In this document: in pieces, positions 36,324 to 45,592 of the stretch
Layout: every line of letters starts with the position of its first letter
Position numbering within the stretch: position 1 is the stretch's first letter
From: Trueperaceae bacterium
GTDB lineage: Bacteria; Deinococcota; Deinococci; Deinococcales; Trueperaceae
Assembly: GCA_023954415.1 (NCBI GenBank)
Contig: JAMLIB010000005.1
Span: 1-64,000, forward strand
DNA length: 64,000 nt
Reading direction: 5' to 3'
Notes under the pieces: model-generated
What the model was told of the DNA's origin: nothing
Seen by the model: only the letters and a program-made list of their open reading frames with translations
Database searches by the model: none
Program-made: the position numbers and the translations under genes

Positions 36324-37514
36324 TCAGAACGCGTTGATGCCCGTGATCTCGCGTCCGAGCACGAGCGTGTGGACCGTGTCCGTGCCTTCGTAGGTCGCCA
36401 CGGTCTCGAGGTTGAGCATGTGCCTGATGGCGGCGTACTCGGTCGTGATGCCGTTGCCGCCGAGGAGGTCGCGCGCGGCGCGCGCCACGGCCAGTGCGCT
36501 GCGGCAGTTGTCGCGCTTGGCGAGCGAGACGCGCGCCGGGTGGTCCTTGCCCTCCTCCTTGAGCCGCCCGAGGCGGTAAGCGAGGAGGCTGCCGCGCGTG
36601 ATCTCCGAGAGCATGTCCGCCAAGCGCGACTGGACCAGCTGCTTGGCCGCCAACGGCTCGCCGAAGGCCGGCCGGTCGGAGACGTAGGCCGCCGCCTCGT
36701 CGAAGCACGCCTGCGCCGCGCCGAGCACGCCGAACGCGATGCCGAAGCGCGCCTGGTTGAGGCACGACAGGGGGCCCTTCAGCCCGGTGACCTGGAGTTG
36801 GTTGCCGGCCGGCACGCTCACCTCGTCGAGGTAGAGCTCGCTCGTGACTGACGCGCGCATGGAGGCCTTCGTCTTGATGTCGACGGCCTGGAAGCCGGGG
36901 CGGTCCGTCTCGACCACGAAGCCGAGGATCTTGCCGGACTCCTCGTCCTTGGCCCACACGATGGCCACGTGCGCGCGCGACCCGCTCGTGATCCAGCGCT
37001 TGACGCCCGTGATGACCCAGTCGTCGCCGACCTTGCGGCAGCGGGTGCGCATGGCGCCCGGGTCGGAACCGGCGTCCGGCTCCGTCAGGCCGAAGCAGCC
37101 TACGGCCTCGCCGCTGGCCAGTAGCGGGAGCCACTTCGCCTTCACGTGCTCTTGGGCGTAGGCGTTTATGGGGAACATGACGAGGCTCGACTGCACGCTC
37201 ACGAACGAGCGCATGCCGGAGTCGACGTACTCGATCTCCTTGCAGACGAGGCCGTACGCGCTGTACGAGGCGCCCGCGCCGCCGAAGCGCTCCGGGAGCG
37301 TGACGCCGAGAGCACCAAGCTCACCGAACTTGCGGGCCAGGTCCTCAGGGAAGACGCCTTCCAGCCACCACTCGCCCACCTTGGGGAGGAGCTCGGCGCG
37401 CACGTACTCGCGCACGCTGCCCTGGATGAGGCGCTCCTCGTGGTCGTACAGCGCTTCGATGTCGTAGAAGTCGTGCAGAGCCAGAGCGCTGCCCGTGCCC
37501 ACCGGGGTCGTCAT
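36324..37514 (-). CDS. gcdH: Glutaryl-CoA dehydrogenase-type acyl-CoA dehydrogenase
   Basis: A 396-aa FAD enzyme expected to oxidise and decarboxylate glutaryl-CoA to crotonyl-CoA in lysine/tryptophan breakdown. The specific call rests on EYVDSGMRSFVSVQSSLVMF near residue 95 and the C-terminal YEGTDTVHTLVLGREITGI, which carries the catalytic glutamate. The flavin segment FGLTEPDAGSDPG is also present. A TAGGAGG ribosome site precedes the ATG. It lies last in the tatA-to-gcdH minus-strand group, 33 nt after an 80-aa protein gene. Confidence 0.88.
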   Translation of the reverse strand: MTTPVGTGSALALHDFYDIEALYDHEERLIQGSVREYVRAELLPKVGEWWLEGVFPEDLARKFGELGALGVTLPERFGGAGASYSAYGLVCKEIEYVDSGMRSFVSVQSSLVMFPINAYAQEHVKAKWLPLLASGEAVGCFGLTEPDAGSDPGAMRTRCRKVGDDWVITGVKRWITSGSRAHVAIVWAKDEESGKILGFVVETDRPGFQAVDIKTKASMRASVTSELYLDEVSVPAGNQLQVTGLKGPLSCLNQARFGIAFGVLGAAQACFDEAAAYVSDRPAFGEPLAAKQLVQSRLADMLSEITRGSLLAYRLGRLKEEGKDHPARVSLAKRDNCRSALAVARAARDLLGGNGITTEYAAIRHMLNLETVATYEGTDTVHTLVLGREITGINAF

Positions 37515-37547
37515 CGACCGCCTCCTAGGAGTGAGGGACGTTGCTGG

Positions 37548-37790
37548 TCAACCGTCCCCGAACAGCTGTTTCATGGCGTCCTCTTTCGAGGTCCGTTTCG
37601 CCGGGTGGTAGCGTTCGCCGTCCTGGTAGATCTTACCCGCCGCTACCAGCGCGGCCAACGCCGCTTCGAGCGTGTCGACGGCGAGCTCCTCGAAGTGGCG
37701 CTCATCGATGTAGCGCTGCACGTCCCGCAAGCTCGACCCTTTCGAGGAACCTGCCGCGACCGCTTCCATTACCCAAGAGTCGACGGTCAT
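37548..37790 (-). CDS. Small winged-helix-like protein
   Basis: An 80-aa protein whose predicted helices (SLRDVQRYIDERHFEELAVD, LEAALAALVAAGKIY) and final strand (GERYHPA) resemble a compact winged helix. It might bind DNA or another protein. No family name is recognised. It lies between the ferredoxin-like gene (66-nt gap) and gcdH (33-nt gap) on the same strand, which suggests shared transcription but not a specific job. Confidence 0.6.
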   Translation of the reverse strand: MTVDSWVMEAVAAGSSKGSSLRDVQRYIDERHFEELAVDTLEAALAALVAAGKIYQDGERYHPAKRTSKEDAMKQLFGDG

Positions 37791-37856
37791 GGCTCAAGTG
37801 TACGCTCCGGCGGCGCGGAGGTCTGCCCCCGGATGTCCCTGGTCGTGCAACCGCGT

Positions 37857-38858
37857 TCAGCGCGGCACCGCCCCGGTGCCCAGCCGTTCCGGGCCTGAGC
37901 GGAAAGCCTCGCTGGCGCCGCCGCTCAGCTCGCCCCAGGTGACCTCGTCGTCCATGCTCATGACCCGGACGGGGCAGGCGGCGACGCAGGCGTCGCACCC
38001 GACGCAGGCGTCGGGCCCCAGGCGCAAGACGGCCTGCGGGCCACTGAAGTCGCGCTCCAGGGCCCCTGTCGGGCAGGCGCGGGTGCACGCCGGACACATG
38101 ATGCAGCCGTCGGCGACCCGCGGCAGGCGCCATGGGACGAGCGCGCCCGGCGCGGGACTCGCCGCGGCGATGAGCCTTAGGCGGCGGGACGCCTCTGGTG
38201 GCGGTTCGTGGCCGCCGGGCCCGCCCTCCTGGCCGGGTAGCAGAGCCTCGAACGGCGCGAGCGCCTCGACGGCGCCCCGCGCGACCTCGCGGGCGCCGCC
38301 CCGGAAGAGGTCGCGGCGGCTGAGGCGCCTGGTTGGGGCCGGGGCGTCGAGGCGCGCCTGGAGACTCACGTTCACGAGGAGCCGCCTGCCGTGGAGCGCC
38401 TGGAGCTCGCCGGCCCGCGCGGCGGTGGCCGCGACGACCTCGGGCACGGCCGCGCCCCCGACCTTGCAACCGGCGCACTCGCCGCGCGCCAGCGTCACGC
38501 TCTCGCCGTCACCGACCAGCCTCACCAGGTCGGCCGCGGACAGCTGCGCCAGGCACCGCACGGAGGCGGCGTCGCCAGCCACGCGGCTGCACCGCAGCGC
38601 CGGTCCCGGCTCGACCTTGGGCGGCGCCGTCAACGCCTCGCTCGGGCAGGCGCGCACGCAGAGGCCGCAGCCCGTGCAGTTCACCGCGTCGAGCTCGACC
38701 TGCTCGTCGATCCGCACGGCCTCGTGAGGGCAGACGTCCAAGCAGGCGCGACAGGCCTCGGCGCCGCTCCTCACCACGAGGCAGCGACCTTGCGCGTAAG
38801 CCGGCGTTACTTCGACGGCCCGGAGGACGAACGAGAGGAGGTCGTCCAGCCCCGGCAC
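37857..38858 (-). CDS. Multi-cluster 4Fe-4S ferredoxin-like protein
   Basis: A 333-aa electron-transfer protein with two ferredoxin-type halves. Complete cluster motifs CxxCxxCxxxCP occur as CTGCGLCVRACP (about 61-72), CIMCPACTRACP (about 252-263) and CVGCDACVAACP (about 284-295), with another cysteine group CRACLDVCP near 35. The centre (about 80-240) is Arg/Ala-rich, with CAGC near 128. It likely shuttles electrons or matures Fe-S partners; the partner is unknown. The GTG start follows the aroQ/G stop by 13 nt with a G-rich ribosome site. Confidence 0.8.
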   Translation of the reverse strand: MPGLDDLLSFVLRAVEVTPAYAQGRCLVVRSGAEACRACLDVCPHEAVRIDEQVELDAVNCTGCGLCVRACPSEALTAPPKVEPGPALRCSRVAGDAASVRCLAQLSAADLVRLVGDGESVTLARGECAGCKVGGAAVPEVVAATAARAGELQALHGRRLLVNVSLQARLDAPAPTRRLSRRDLFRGGAREVARGAVEALAPFEALLPGQEGGPGGHEPPPEASRRLRLIAAASPAPGALVPWRLPRVADGCIMCPACTRACPTGALERDFSGPQAVLRLGPDACVGCDACVAACPVRVMSMDDEVTWGELSGGASEAFRSGPERLGTGAVPR

Positions 38859-38871
38859 CGTTCGCTACCCC

Positions 38872-39972
38872 CTAGAACCCGTAGAGCTCCACGCGCTTCT
38901 CGCTGAGCTTGGCGTGGTAGCCGGTGGCGTCCAGGTAACGGTCGAACGCCGGGAAGTCGATCTGCTGCTTCGTGTCGGACAGTGCTATGGCCGGGTTCGG
39001 ATGGACCTCGACCATGATCCCGTCCGCCCCGACGGCCAGGCCGGCCTTGGTGAGTGCGACGAGCAGGTCGCGCCGACCGCCGGAGTGCGTGACGTCCACG
39101 AGCACGGGCAGGTGGCTCTCGAGCTTGGCGAGGGCGACGGCGGAGACGTCGAGCGTGTTGCGCGTGTACTGCTCGAACGTCCTGATGCCCCGCTCGCAGA
39201 GGATGACGTTCGGGTTGCCCTCGTTGAGGAGGTACTCGGCCGCCATCAGCCACTCCTCGATGGTGGCCGACAGGCCGCGCTTGAGGAGCACGGGCTTGCT
39301 GCTGCGCCCGACGGCGCGCAGGAGGTGGAAGTTCTGCATGTTGCGGGCGCCGACCTGGAGGAGGTCGACGTACTCCTCGAAGAGCGGCAGGTCGGAGGGC
39401 GTCATGATCTCGCTGACGAACGCCAGGTCGTGCCGGTCGCACGCTTCGCGGCCGATCCTCAGGCCCTCCTCGCCGAGGCCCTGGAAGGAGTACGGGTCGG
39501 TGCGGGGCTTGTAGGCGCCACCGCGGAAGAGCTTGACGCCGCGCGAGGCCACTTGGGAGGCGACGGCCTCCACCTGCTCCTCGGACTCGATGGCGCAGGG
39601 GCCGGCGACGAGCACGGGGGAGTGCTTCGAGCCGATCGGCACGCCGCGGACGGTCACGACCGTGTCCGTGCCCTGCGTGGCGCGCGAGGTGAGGTACGCG
39701 CGCTTCTCCTGCTTCTGGCTCTGCTGCATGCTGGCCTGGAAGATCTGCTTGAAGAGGCTCTTGACCGTTGCGGCGTCGAACGGCCCGCGGTTGGCGGCCA
39801 CCAAGGCGTCCAGCATGGCCTGCTCACGCACGGGGTCGTACTGGGAGCTGCCCATGGAGGATTGCAGGGCGCCGATCTCGGCGGCGACGCTCGCGCGTTC
39901 GGAGACGAGCTCGAGGATCTTCAGGTTCAGGGTGTCAATACGAGCGCGTAGGCTCTGGATCTTCTCTTGCAT
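38872..39972 (-). CDS. aroF: Chorismate mutase-DAHP synthase fusion
   Basis: A 366-aa bifunctional protein. Residues 1-85 form an AroQ-type chorismate mutase (IDTLNLKILELVSERASVAA), and residues about 95-366 form a type I-beta DAHP synthase (VLVAGPCAIESEEQVEA, KLFRGGAYKPRTDPYSF, HPNPAIALSD). This architecture, known from Bacillus, lets chorismate or prephenate control the first step of aromatic amino acid synthesis through the mutase domain. Its start overlaps the end of tatC by 38 nt. Confidence 0.92.
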   Translation of the reverse strand: MQEKIQSLRARIDTLNLKILELVSERASVAAEIGALQSSMGSSQYDPVREQAMLDALVAANRGPFDAATVKSLFKQIFQASMQQSQKQEKRAYLTSRATQGTDTVVTVRGVPIGSKHSPVLVAGPCAIESEEQVEAVASQVASRGVKLFRGGAYKPRTDPYSFQGLGEEGLRIGREACDRHDLAFVSEIMTPSDLPLFEEYVDLLQVGARNMQNFHLLRAVGRSSKPVLLKRGLSATIEEWLMAAEYLLNEGNPNVILCERGIRTFEQYTRNTLDVSAVALAKLESHLPVLVDVTHSGGRRDLLVALTKAGLAVGADGIMVEVHPNPAIALSDTKQQIDFPAFDRYLDATGYHAKLSEKRVELYGF

Positions 39973-40687
39973 GGCGCATCCTACGCTGGGAACCGTGCCG
40001 GCGTTCCGAGATGCGGACGACGACGACCGTCACCTCGTAGAGGACGAGGAACGGCACGGCCACGAGCGCGAGGTTGAAGGGGTCGCCGGTCGGCGTGATG
40101 ATCGCGGCGGCCGCCACTCCGCCCACGATCGCCCAGCGGCGGTACCTGACGAGCGGCGCGTGACGGAGGATGCCGATACGGGCGAGCAGGAAGCCGAGCA
40201 CGGGCAGCTCGAACATGATGCCGAACATGGCCATGAGCATCAGCAGGGTGGAGATGTACTTGCCGATGGAGAGCAGCCCCTGCGCCTCGTCGCCCAGGAA
40301 GGAGAGGAGGATGGGGATGCTGAAGGGGAGCACGACGTAGTACGAGAAGGCCACTCCCGCGGCGAACGCGAGCGCGGCGAACAGGATGAACGGCACGGCG
40401 TAGCGCCGCTCCTCGGCGTAGAGCCCGGGCGCGACGAACCCCCAGACCTGCCCGATGATCACGGGCGACGCGATGACGAGGCCGAAGAACGACGCGACCT
40501 GCATGGACACGGTGAACGGCTCGAGCACCGCGAAGTAGTTGAGCGTCATGGAGGCCGGGAGCGGCGCCTTGAGCCACTCCAGCACCTCGAAGCGGAACGC
40601 GAACGCCACGCCGGAGGCGACGAGCCAGGCCAGCAACGCTATGAAGAGCCGGTTACGCAGCTCCTCGAAGTGCTCGATGAGGGTCAC
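39935..40687 (-). CDS. tatC: Twin-arginine translocase TatC
   Basis: TatC recognises twin-arginine signal peptides and recruits TatA to move folded proteins across the membrane. The 250-aa product starts MTLIEHFEELRNRLFIALLA, with the conserved HFEELRNRL. It shows six membrane helices and the FAALAFAAGVAFSYYVVLP and ITPTGDPFNLALVAVP segments. It follows tatA with a 51-nt gap. The C-terminal 20 residues are basic and overlap the aroQ/G start. Confidence 0.94.
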   Translation of the reverse strand: MTLIEHFEELRNRLFIALLAWLVASGVAFAFRFEVLEWLKAPLPASMTLNYFAVLEPFTVSMQVASFFGLVIASPVIIGQVWGFVAPGLYAEERRYAVPFILFAALAFAAGVAFSYYVVLPFSIPILLSFLGDEAQGLLSIGKYISTLLMLMAMFGIMFELPVLGFLLARIGILRHAPLVRYRRWAIVGGVAAAAIITPTGDPFNLALVAVPFLVLYEVTVVVVRISERRHGSQRRMRHAREDPEPTRSY

Positions 40688-40738
40688 GCTGAAGCCTCGG
40701 GCTGTCCTGACGCGCGTTCTTCGACGGGTCGACCGGCT

Positions 40739-41017
40739 CTACTTGGCGTCCTCGCTGCCGGCGGCCTTGGACACGTTGGCCGACGGCGCCCCGGCGCTGG
40801 CGGCCGCGACGGGTGTCGCCGCTCCGCCGGGCGTCCTGCCGTCGTCGCTTTCGTCGTCGAGGTCCTTCTTCATGTCGCGCAAGCCCTTGCGGAACTCCCG
40901 CACGGACTGGCCGAGCCCCTTCGCCATCTCGGGCAAGCGCTTCGGACCGAAGATGAGCAGCACGAGGGCGAGGATGATGAGGAGTTCTGGTATCCCTATG
41001 GGTCCAATGCGTCCCAT
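40739..41017 (-). CDS. tatA: Twin-arginine translocase TatA/E subunit
   Basis: A 92-aa pore-forming Tat subunit. One membrane helix (IPELLIILALVLLIFGPKRL, about 9-28) is followed by the amphipathic helix PEMAKGLGQSVREFRKGL and an acidic, Ala/Ser-rich tail. A GGAGG ribosome site and a TAACAT -10 box (41042-41047, minus strand) precede the ATG. It is the first gene of the tatA-tatC-aroQ/G-ferredoxin-small protein-gcdH group. Confidence 0.93.
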   Translation of the reverse strand: MGRIGPIGIPELLIILALVLLIFGPKRLPEMAKGLGQSVREFRKGLRDMKKDLDDESDDGRTPGGAATPVAAASAGAPSANVSKAAGSEDAK

Positions 41018-41167
41018 GTGTTGGCGCCTCCAAACGCCAGTATGTTAGCAGGCGCGGGCCGGCTGAGGGTGAGCGGGTGGACACGGGTGGTCCAGCGGCC
41101 TCGACCGCCCGGGCGCGGTGCCGCCGCGGGGAGCGGCAGGTCGCACGAGACCCGTCCAGGACGGTAG

Positions 41168-41197
41168 TTGACACGACTAGCGGCCTAGTGCTACCTT
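41168..41197 (+). promoter_or_regulatory. Strong promoter of the tRNA-tuf unit
   Basis: A perfect TTGACA (41168-41173), an 18-bp spacer and TACCTT (41192-41197) lie 23 nt before the first tRNA. Confidence 0.7.
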
Positions 41198-41220
41198 ACT
41201 TCGGGTCTGTGGCGCGGTCA

Positions 41221-41296
<76 letters not shown>

Positions 41297-41341
41297 CTGT
41301 CCTGAGCGAAGGGAAGCGCCTCGAGACCTCGGCTATGACGC

Positions 41342-41426
41342 GGGTAGGTGCCCGAGTGGTTAAAGGGGACGGACTGTAAATCCGTTGGCTTAGCCTACGC
41401 TGGTTCGAATCCAGCCCTGCCCACCA
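41342..41426 (+). tRNA. tRNA-Tyr (anticodon GTA)
   Basis: An 85-nt class II tRNA with a long variable arm, acceptor stem GGGTAGG/CCTGCCC (one G-T pair), anticodon loop CTGTAAA and T arm GGTTCGAATCC. The CCA end is encoded. Confidence 0.95.
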
Positions 41427-41477
41427 GCCGTGCGGTCACGACCGGGGCGAGCCTTCGGGAGTGGCCCGGTCGCGAAC

Positions 41478-41553
<76 letters not shown>

Positions 41554-41622
41554 GCGCACCGCCTCGTGCCGCCCGGCGCGAGGAGCGAGGCGAGGTAGTG
41601 AACGGCCGCGGGGCCGTGGTGG

Positions 41623-41697
<75 letters not shown>

Positions 41698-41888
41698 AAA
41701 CCTAAGGCGGTACGGTGGAGCGGGTCGCGCGGCGAGCGGTGGTTGCCAGCGACCTCGTTCTGCCTGCCGCTGCAAGAAAGAGGCGCGGCAGCCGGTGAAG
41801 CGGTGAGGCGCCGTCCGCGCCCCCGGACGGGGGGCCGGCCCCCTGCCAGGCGGCGAGCCGCCGGCCGGGACCTCGAAAGGAACGGATC

Positions 41889-43106
41889 ATGGCTAAGGGT
41901 GTGTTTGAGCGTACGAAGCCGCATGTGAATGTGGGGACGATTGGGCATGTGGATCATGGGAAGACGACGTTGACGGCTGCGATTACGTTTACGGCGGCTT
42001 CGGTTGATTCGTCGGTTGAGGTGCAGTCGTATGATCAGATTGATAAGGCGCCTGAGGAGCGGGCGCGTGGGATTACGATTAATACGTCGCATGTTGAGTA
42101 TCAGACTGCGGCTCGGCATTATTCGCATGTTGATTGTCCGGGGCATGCGGATTATGTGAAGAATATGATTACTGGTGCGGCGCAGATGGATGGTGCGATT
42201 TTGGTGGTGTCGGCTGCTGATGGTCCGATGCCGCAGACGCGTGAGCATATTGTGTTGGCGCGTCAGGTGGGGGTGCCGTATATTGTGGTGTTTTTGAATA
42301 AGGTGGATATGGTGGAGGATGAGGAGTTGTTGGAGTTGGTGGAGATGGAGGTGCGTGAGTTGTTGTCTTCGTATGAGTTTCCTGGGGATGATTTGCCGGT
42401 GGTGCGTGGGTCGGCTTTGCGGGCGTTGGAGGTTTTGCAGGGGGAGCCGAAGGTGGCGCGTGGTGTGAATGAGTGGGTTGATCGGGTGTGGGGGTTGTTG
42501 GATGCGGTGGATGCTTATATTCCGACGCCGGTGCGGGATGTTGATCGGGCGTTTTTGATGCCGGTGGAGGATGTGTTTACGATTACGGGTCGTGGGACGG
42601 TGGCTACGGGTCGTATTGAGCGTGGTGTGGTGCGGACGGGGGATGAGGTTGAGGTTGTGGGGTTGTCTGATACTCGTAGGAGTGTTGTGACGGGTGTTGA
42701 GATGCATCGTAAGACGTTGGATTCGGGGATGGCTGGGGATAATGTTGGGGTGTTGTTGCGTGGGGTGGGGCGTGATGATATTGAGCGGGGTCAGGTGTTG
42801 GCTCGGCCGGGTTCGATTACGCCGCATGTGGGGTTTGGTGCGTCTGTGTATATTTTGAGGAAGGAGGAGGGTGGTCGTCACTCTGCTTTTTTCTCGGGGT
42901 ATCGTCCGCAGTTTTATTTTCGGACGACGGATGTGACGGGTGTGGTGTCGTTGCCGTCTGGGGTGGAGATGGTGATGCCTGGGGATAATGTGGAGTTGTC
43001 GGTTGAGTTGATTAAGCCGATTGCGATGGAGGAGGGGTTGCGGTTTGCGATTCGTGAGGGTGGGCGTACGGTTGGTGCTGGGGTTGTGACCAGCATCACG
43101 AAGTAA
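41889..43106 (+). CDS. tuf: Elongation factor Tu with extreme G/T-only codon usage
   Basis: EF-Tu carries aminoacyl-tRNA to the ribosome as a GTP complex. The 405-aa protein has all GTPase motifs ([19 protein letters not shown]) and the family sequence throughout, including the C-terminal [15 protein letters not shown]. Codon use is unlike every neighbour. By my reading only five of the sense codons end in C, none ends in A, and every leucine is TTG. C-ending codons return at 43089, six sense codons before the stop. An AAAGGA ribosome site precedes the ATG. Four tRNAs share its promoter and a terminator follows. Confidence 0.97.
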   Translation: MAKGVFERTKPHVNVGTIGHVDHGKTTLTAAITFTAASVDSSVEVQSYDQIDKAPEERARGITINTSHVEYQTAARHYSHVDCPGHADYVKNMITGAAQMDGAILVVSAADGPMPQTREHIVLARQVGVPYIVVFLNKVDMVEDEELLELVEMEVRELLSSYEFPGDDLPVVRGSALRALEVLQGEPKVARGVNEWVDRVWGLLDAVDAYIPTPVRDVDRAFLMPVEDVFTITGRGTVATGRIERGVVRTGDEVEVVGLSDTRRSVVTGVEMHRKTLDSGMAGDNVGVLLRGVGRDDIERGQVLARPGSITPHVGFGASVYILRKEEGGRHSAFFSGYRPQFYFRTTDVTGVVSLPSGVEMVMPGDNVELSVELIKPIAMEEGLRFAIREGGRTVGAGVVTSITK

Positions 43107-43135
43107 GCTGCCGTAGCCACGTCCGCACCCGCTTC

Positions 43136-43160
43136 GGGGTCGGCGATCCAGGCCGACCCC
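43136..43160 (+). terminator. Hairpin after tuf
   Basis: GGGGTCGGC (43136-43144) pairs with GCCGACCCC (43152-43160). No T-tract follows, but the next promoter begins immediately, so this probably separates tuf from rpmG-secE-nusG. Confidence 0.6.
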
Positions 43161-43190
43161 TGGACGTAGCCCGCAAGAACCGGTTACACT
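43161..43190 (+). promoter_or_regulatory. Promoter of rpmG-secE-nusG
   Basis: TGGACG (43161-43166) and TACACT (43185-43190) are separated by 18 bp, with transcription expected to start near 43197. Confidence 0.55.
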
Positions 43191-43214
43191 GTCAGGTCTG
43201 ATTGGGAGGCCAGG

Positions 43215-43379
43215 ATGGCCAGTGATGTTCGGATCAAACTGCTTCTAGAGTGCACGGAGTGCAAGCGGCGCAACTACGCCACGCACAAGAACCGGCGCAA
43301 CACCCAAGGCAAGATGGAGCTGAAGAAGTACTGCCCATGGGACCGCAAGCACACGGTGCACAAAGAGGTGAAGGTCTAA
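43215..43379 (+). CDS. rpmG: 50S ribosomal protein L33 with one zinc ligand replaced
   Basis: A 54-aa L33 starting [20 protein letters not shown], very close to the Thermus sequence. Zinc-binding L33 has two CxxC pairs. The first is intact (Cys13, Cys16), but the second reads CPWD, with Asp43 in place of cysteine. Asp might still bind the metal, or the site may be weak. A GGCCAGG stretch precedes the ATG. secE follows after 4 nt; the order rpmG-secE-nusG is conserved. Confidence 0.95.
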   Translation: MASDVRIKLLLECTECKRRNYATHKNRRNTQGKMELKKYCPWDRKHTVHKEVKV

Positions 43380-43383
43380 CCTC

Positions 43384-43566
43384 GTGTTCAAGGGCCTCAT
43401 CCAGTACCTGAGGAACTCGCGGGCCGAGCTCGGCCGCGTGACCTGGCCGACGCGCAAGGAAGTCATCCAGGCCACCGAGGCTACGCTGCTGTTCGTCCTC
43501 GTCACCGCGCTGTTCCTGTTCGTCGCCGACCTCACGCTTGGCAACCTGCTCGGCCTGATCACCTGA
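43384..43566 (+). CDS. secE: Protein translocase subunit SecE
   Basis: A 60-aa short-form SecE with the amphipathic segment AELGRVTWPTRKEVIQAT (about 15-32) and one membrane helix (about 36-58). It clamps SecY in the protein-export channel. The start is GTG, 4 nt after rpmG. Confidence 0.95.
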   Translation: MFKGLIQYLRNSRAELGRVTWPTRKEVIQATEATLLFVLVTALFLFVADLTLGNLLGLIT

Positions 43567-43648
43567 CCCCAGGTCGTCTCACGCCGTGGGTGCCAGAGCC
43601 AGCCGACCCAGGTCGGGGTGACGCTCGGCCCCAGACAAAGGAACCCCT

Positions 43649-44206
43649 ATGAGCATCGAGTGGTATGCCGTGCACACCTACGTGGGGCACGAAGAGAAAG
43701 CCAAGGAGAACATCCTGAGCAGGGCGAGGTCGCTCGGCATGGCCGAGTCGATCTATCAGGTCGTCGTGCCCGTCGAAACGACCATGGAGCATATCGGCGG
43801 CGGCAAGAAGAAGGAGACGACCCGCAAGCTGTTCCCCGGCTACATCTTCGTTCAGATGGACCTGGGCGACAACCCGGACGAGCCCAACGAGGCTTGGGAA
43901 GTCGTGCGCTACACGCCGGGGGTCACGGGCTTCGTAGGCACGGCCACCCACGCGGTGCCCCTCTCACCCGACGAGGAAGCCCGCATGCTCACCGCCATGG
44001 GCGTCACTGGCCAGCGGGAGGCCCCGAAGGTCAGGATCACCTTCAACGTCGGCGACATGGTCCAGGTCACCGCCGGGCCGTTCGCCGACTTCACGGGCGT
44101 GGTCTCCGAGGTCAACCCCGAACGCGGCAAGGTCAAGGTCCTCGTCTCCATCTTCGGGCGTGAGACGCCCGTGGAACTGGACTTCTCTCAGGTCATCCGC
44201 GCCTGA
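43649..44206 (+). CDS. nusG: Transcription termination/antitermination factor NusG
   Basis: A 185-aa NusG with the N-terminal NGN domain ([32 protein letters not shown]-type region) and the C-terminal KOW domain ([20 protein letters not shown]). It links RNA polymerase to the ribosome or Rho. It lies in the conserved secE-nusG-rplK order. Confidence 0.96.
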   Translation: MSIEWYAVHTYVGHEEKAKENILSRARSLGMAESIYQVVVPVETTMEHIGGGKKKETTRKLFPGYIFVQMDLGDNPDEPNEAWEVVRYTPGVTGFVGTATHAVPLSPDEEARMLTAMGVTGQREAPKVRITFNVGDMVQVTAGPFADFTGVVSEVNPERGKVKVLVSIFGRETPVELDFSQVIRA

Positions 44207-44358
44207 CGGCCTCGGCGCCGCCTGGCGCCTGGCCGTCACGCGCTGTAGACAGCGGGCGTTCGTCACGAGCCCCGCAAGCAGTCGAGCGACATGCGCCGCG
44301 GAACGCGGCGCGCCACCCCGCGCCTCGCCATGTGCGTGGGGGAGCCTAAGGAGGAAGC

Positions 44359-44793
44359 ATGGCAAAGAAGATCGCCGGAATCGTCAAGCTCCAGCTCCCG
44401 GCCGGGTCCGCCACGCCGGCACCACCCGTCGGTCCGGCGCTGGGCCAGTACGGTGCCAACATCATGCAGTTCGTGAAGGAGTACAACGCCGCCACGGCGG
44501 CGCAGGCCGGCGCCATCGTGCCGGTCGAGATCACGATCTTCTCGGACCGCTCGTTCACGTTCGTCACGAAGACCTCGCCGGCCAGCTACCTCATCAAGAA
44601 GGCCGCGGGCATCCCCAAGGGCTCCGCCGCCTCCAACAAGGACAAGGTGGGCAAGCTCACCTGGGCCCAGTGCCTCGAGATCGGCAAGACCAAGATGACC
44701 GACCTCAACGCCTCGGACGAGGTGGCCGCCGCCAAGATCATCGCGGGCACGGCGCGCTCCATGGGCGTCACCGTCGAAGGGCAGCCGAGCTGA
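44359..44793 (+). CDS. rplK: 50S ribosomal protein L11
   Basis: A 144-aa L11 starting [20 protein letters not shown], with the proline-rich [13 protein letters not shown] segment and the rRNA-binding C-terminal domain. It forms part of the GTPase-associated centre. An AAGGAGG ribosome site precedes the ATG, and its stop codon overlaps the rplA start by 1 nt. Confidence 0.97.
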   Translation: MAKKIAGIVKLQLPAGSATPAPPVGPALGQYGANIMQFVKEYNAATAAQAGAIVPVEITIFSDRSFTFVTKTSPASYLIKKAAGIPKGSAASNKDKVGKLTWAQCLEIGKTKMTDLNASDEVAAAKIIAGTARSMGVTVEGQPS

Positions 44794-45494
44794 TGGCGCT
44801 GCACGGTAAGCGTTACCGCGAGTTGGCGAAGAAGGTCGACAAGGACCGCGCGTACTCCGTCGAGGAGGCCGCCGCGCTCGTCAAGGAGCTCGCGAGCGCC
44901 AAGTTCGACGAGACCGTCGAGGCGCACTTCCGCCTCGGCATCGACCCGCGCAAGTCCGACCAGAACGTGCGCGGCACCGTCGCCCTGCCCCACGGCACCG
45001 GCAAGACGGTCCGCGTCCTCGCCATCACGCAGGGCGACGGCGTGGCCGCCGCCGAGGCCGCCGGCGCGGACTTCGTCGGTGGCACCGATATCATCGAGCG
45101 CATCCTCGGCGGTTGGATGGACTTCGACGCCGTGGTCGCTACCCCCGACATGATGGCCGCCGTCGGCTCCAAGCTCGGTAGGGTCCTCGGCCCGCGCGGT
45201 CTGCTCCCGAACCCGAAGGCCGGCACGGTCGGTCTCGACATCGGCGGCATCGTGCGCGCCCTCAAGGCCGGCCAGATCGAGTTCCGCGCCGACAAGACGG
45301 GCGTCGTCCACGCCCCGATCGGCAAGGCGAGCTTCTCTTCCGCCCAGATCGCCGAGAACTTCGCCGCCCTGCGCAGCGCGGTCGAGGCCGCGAAGCCCGA
45401 AGCCGCGCGCGGTCAGTACGTCAAGACCATCCACGTCGCCTCGACCATGGGACCGAGCATGCGCATCGCGCTCGGTGCCGCGACCGAGGCCTGA
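44793..45494 (+). CDS. rplA: 50S ribosomal protein L1
   Basis: A 233-aa L1 starting [20 protein letters not shown], with [19 protein letters not shown] and the late STMGPSMRI segment. It builds the ribosomal L1 stalk and in many bacteria represses its own operon. It is translationally coupled to rplK. Confidence 0.96.
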   Translation: MALHGKRYRELAKKVDKDRAYSVEEAAALVKELASAKFDETVEAHFRLGIDPRKSDQNVRGTVALPHGTGKTVRVLAITQGDGVAAAEAAGADFVGGTDIIERILGGWMDFDAVVATPDMMAAVGSKLGRVLGPRGLLPNPKAGTVGLDIGGIVRALKAGQIEFRADKTGVVHAPIGKASFSSAQIAENFAALRSAVEAAKPEAARGQYVKTIHVASTMGPSMRIALGAATEA

Positions 45495-45535
45495 GCCAAG
45501 CATCCCGGTGCGCAGCGCAAGCCGAGCACCTTCGG

Positions 45536-45592
45536 CGTTGGAGACAGCAGGGGCCGCCAGGCTTAAAGATCCTGCCGAGGCGTCGGGAACCT
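45536..45592 (+). promoter_or_regulatory. Ribosomal protein L10 leader
   Basis: The mRNA between rplA and rplJ contains the L10(L12)4-binding motif: GGAGACAGCAGGGGC, then GGCTTAAAG, then CCTGCCGAGGCGTC. This matches the known consensus, with GCAGG pairing to CCTGC. It should give feedback control of rplJ-rplL. Confidence 0.85.

Noticed and set aside
41889-43106. tuf as a recent horizontal acquisition from a low-GC donor
   Set aside because: A low-GC donor would give A- as well as T-ending codons. Here A-ending codons are absent and G-ending ones dominate, and the protein is Thermus-like.
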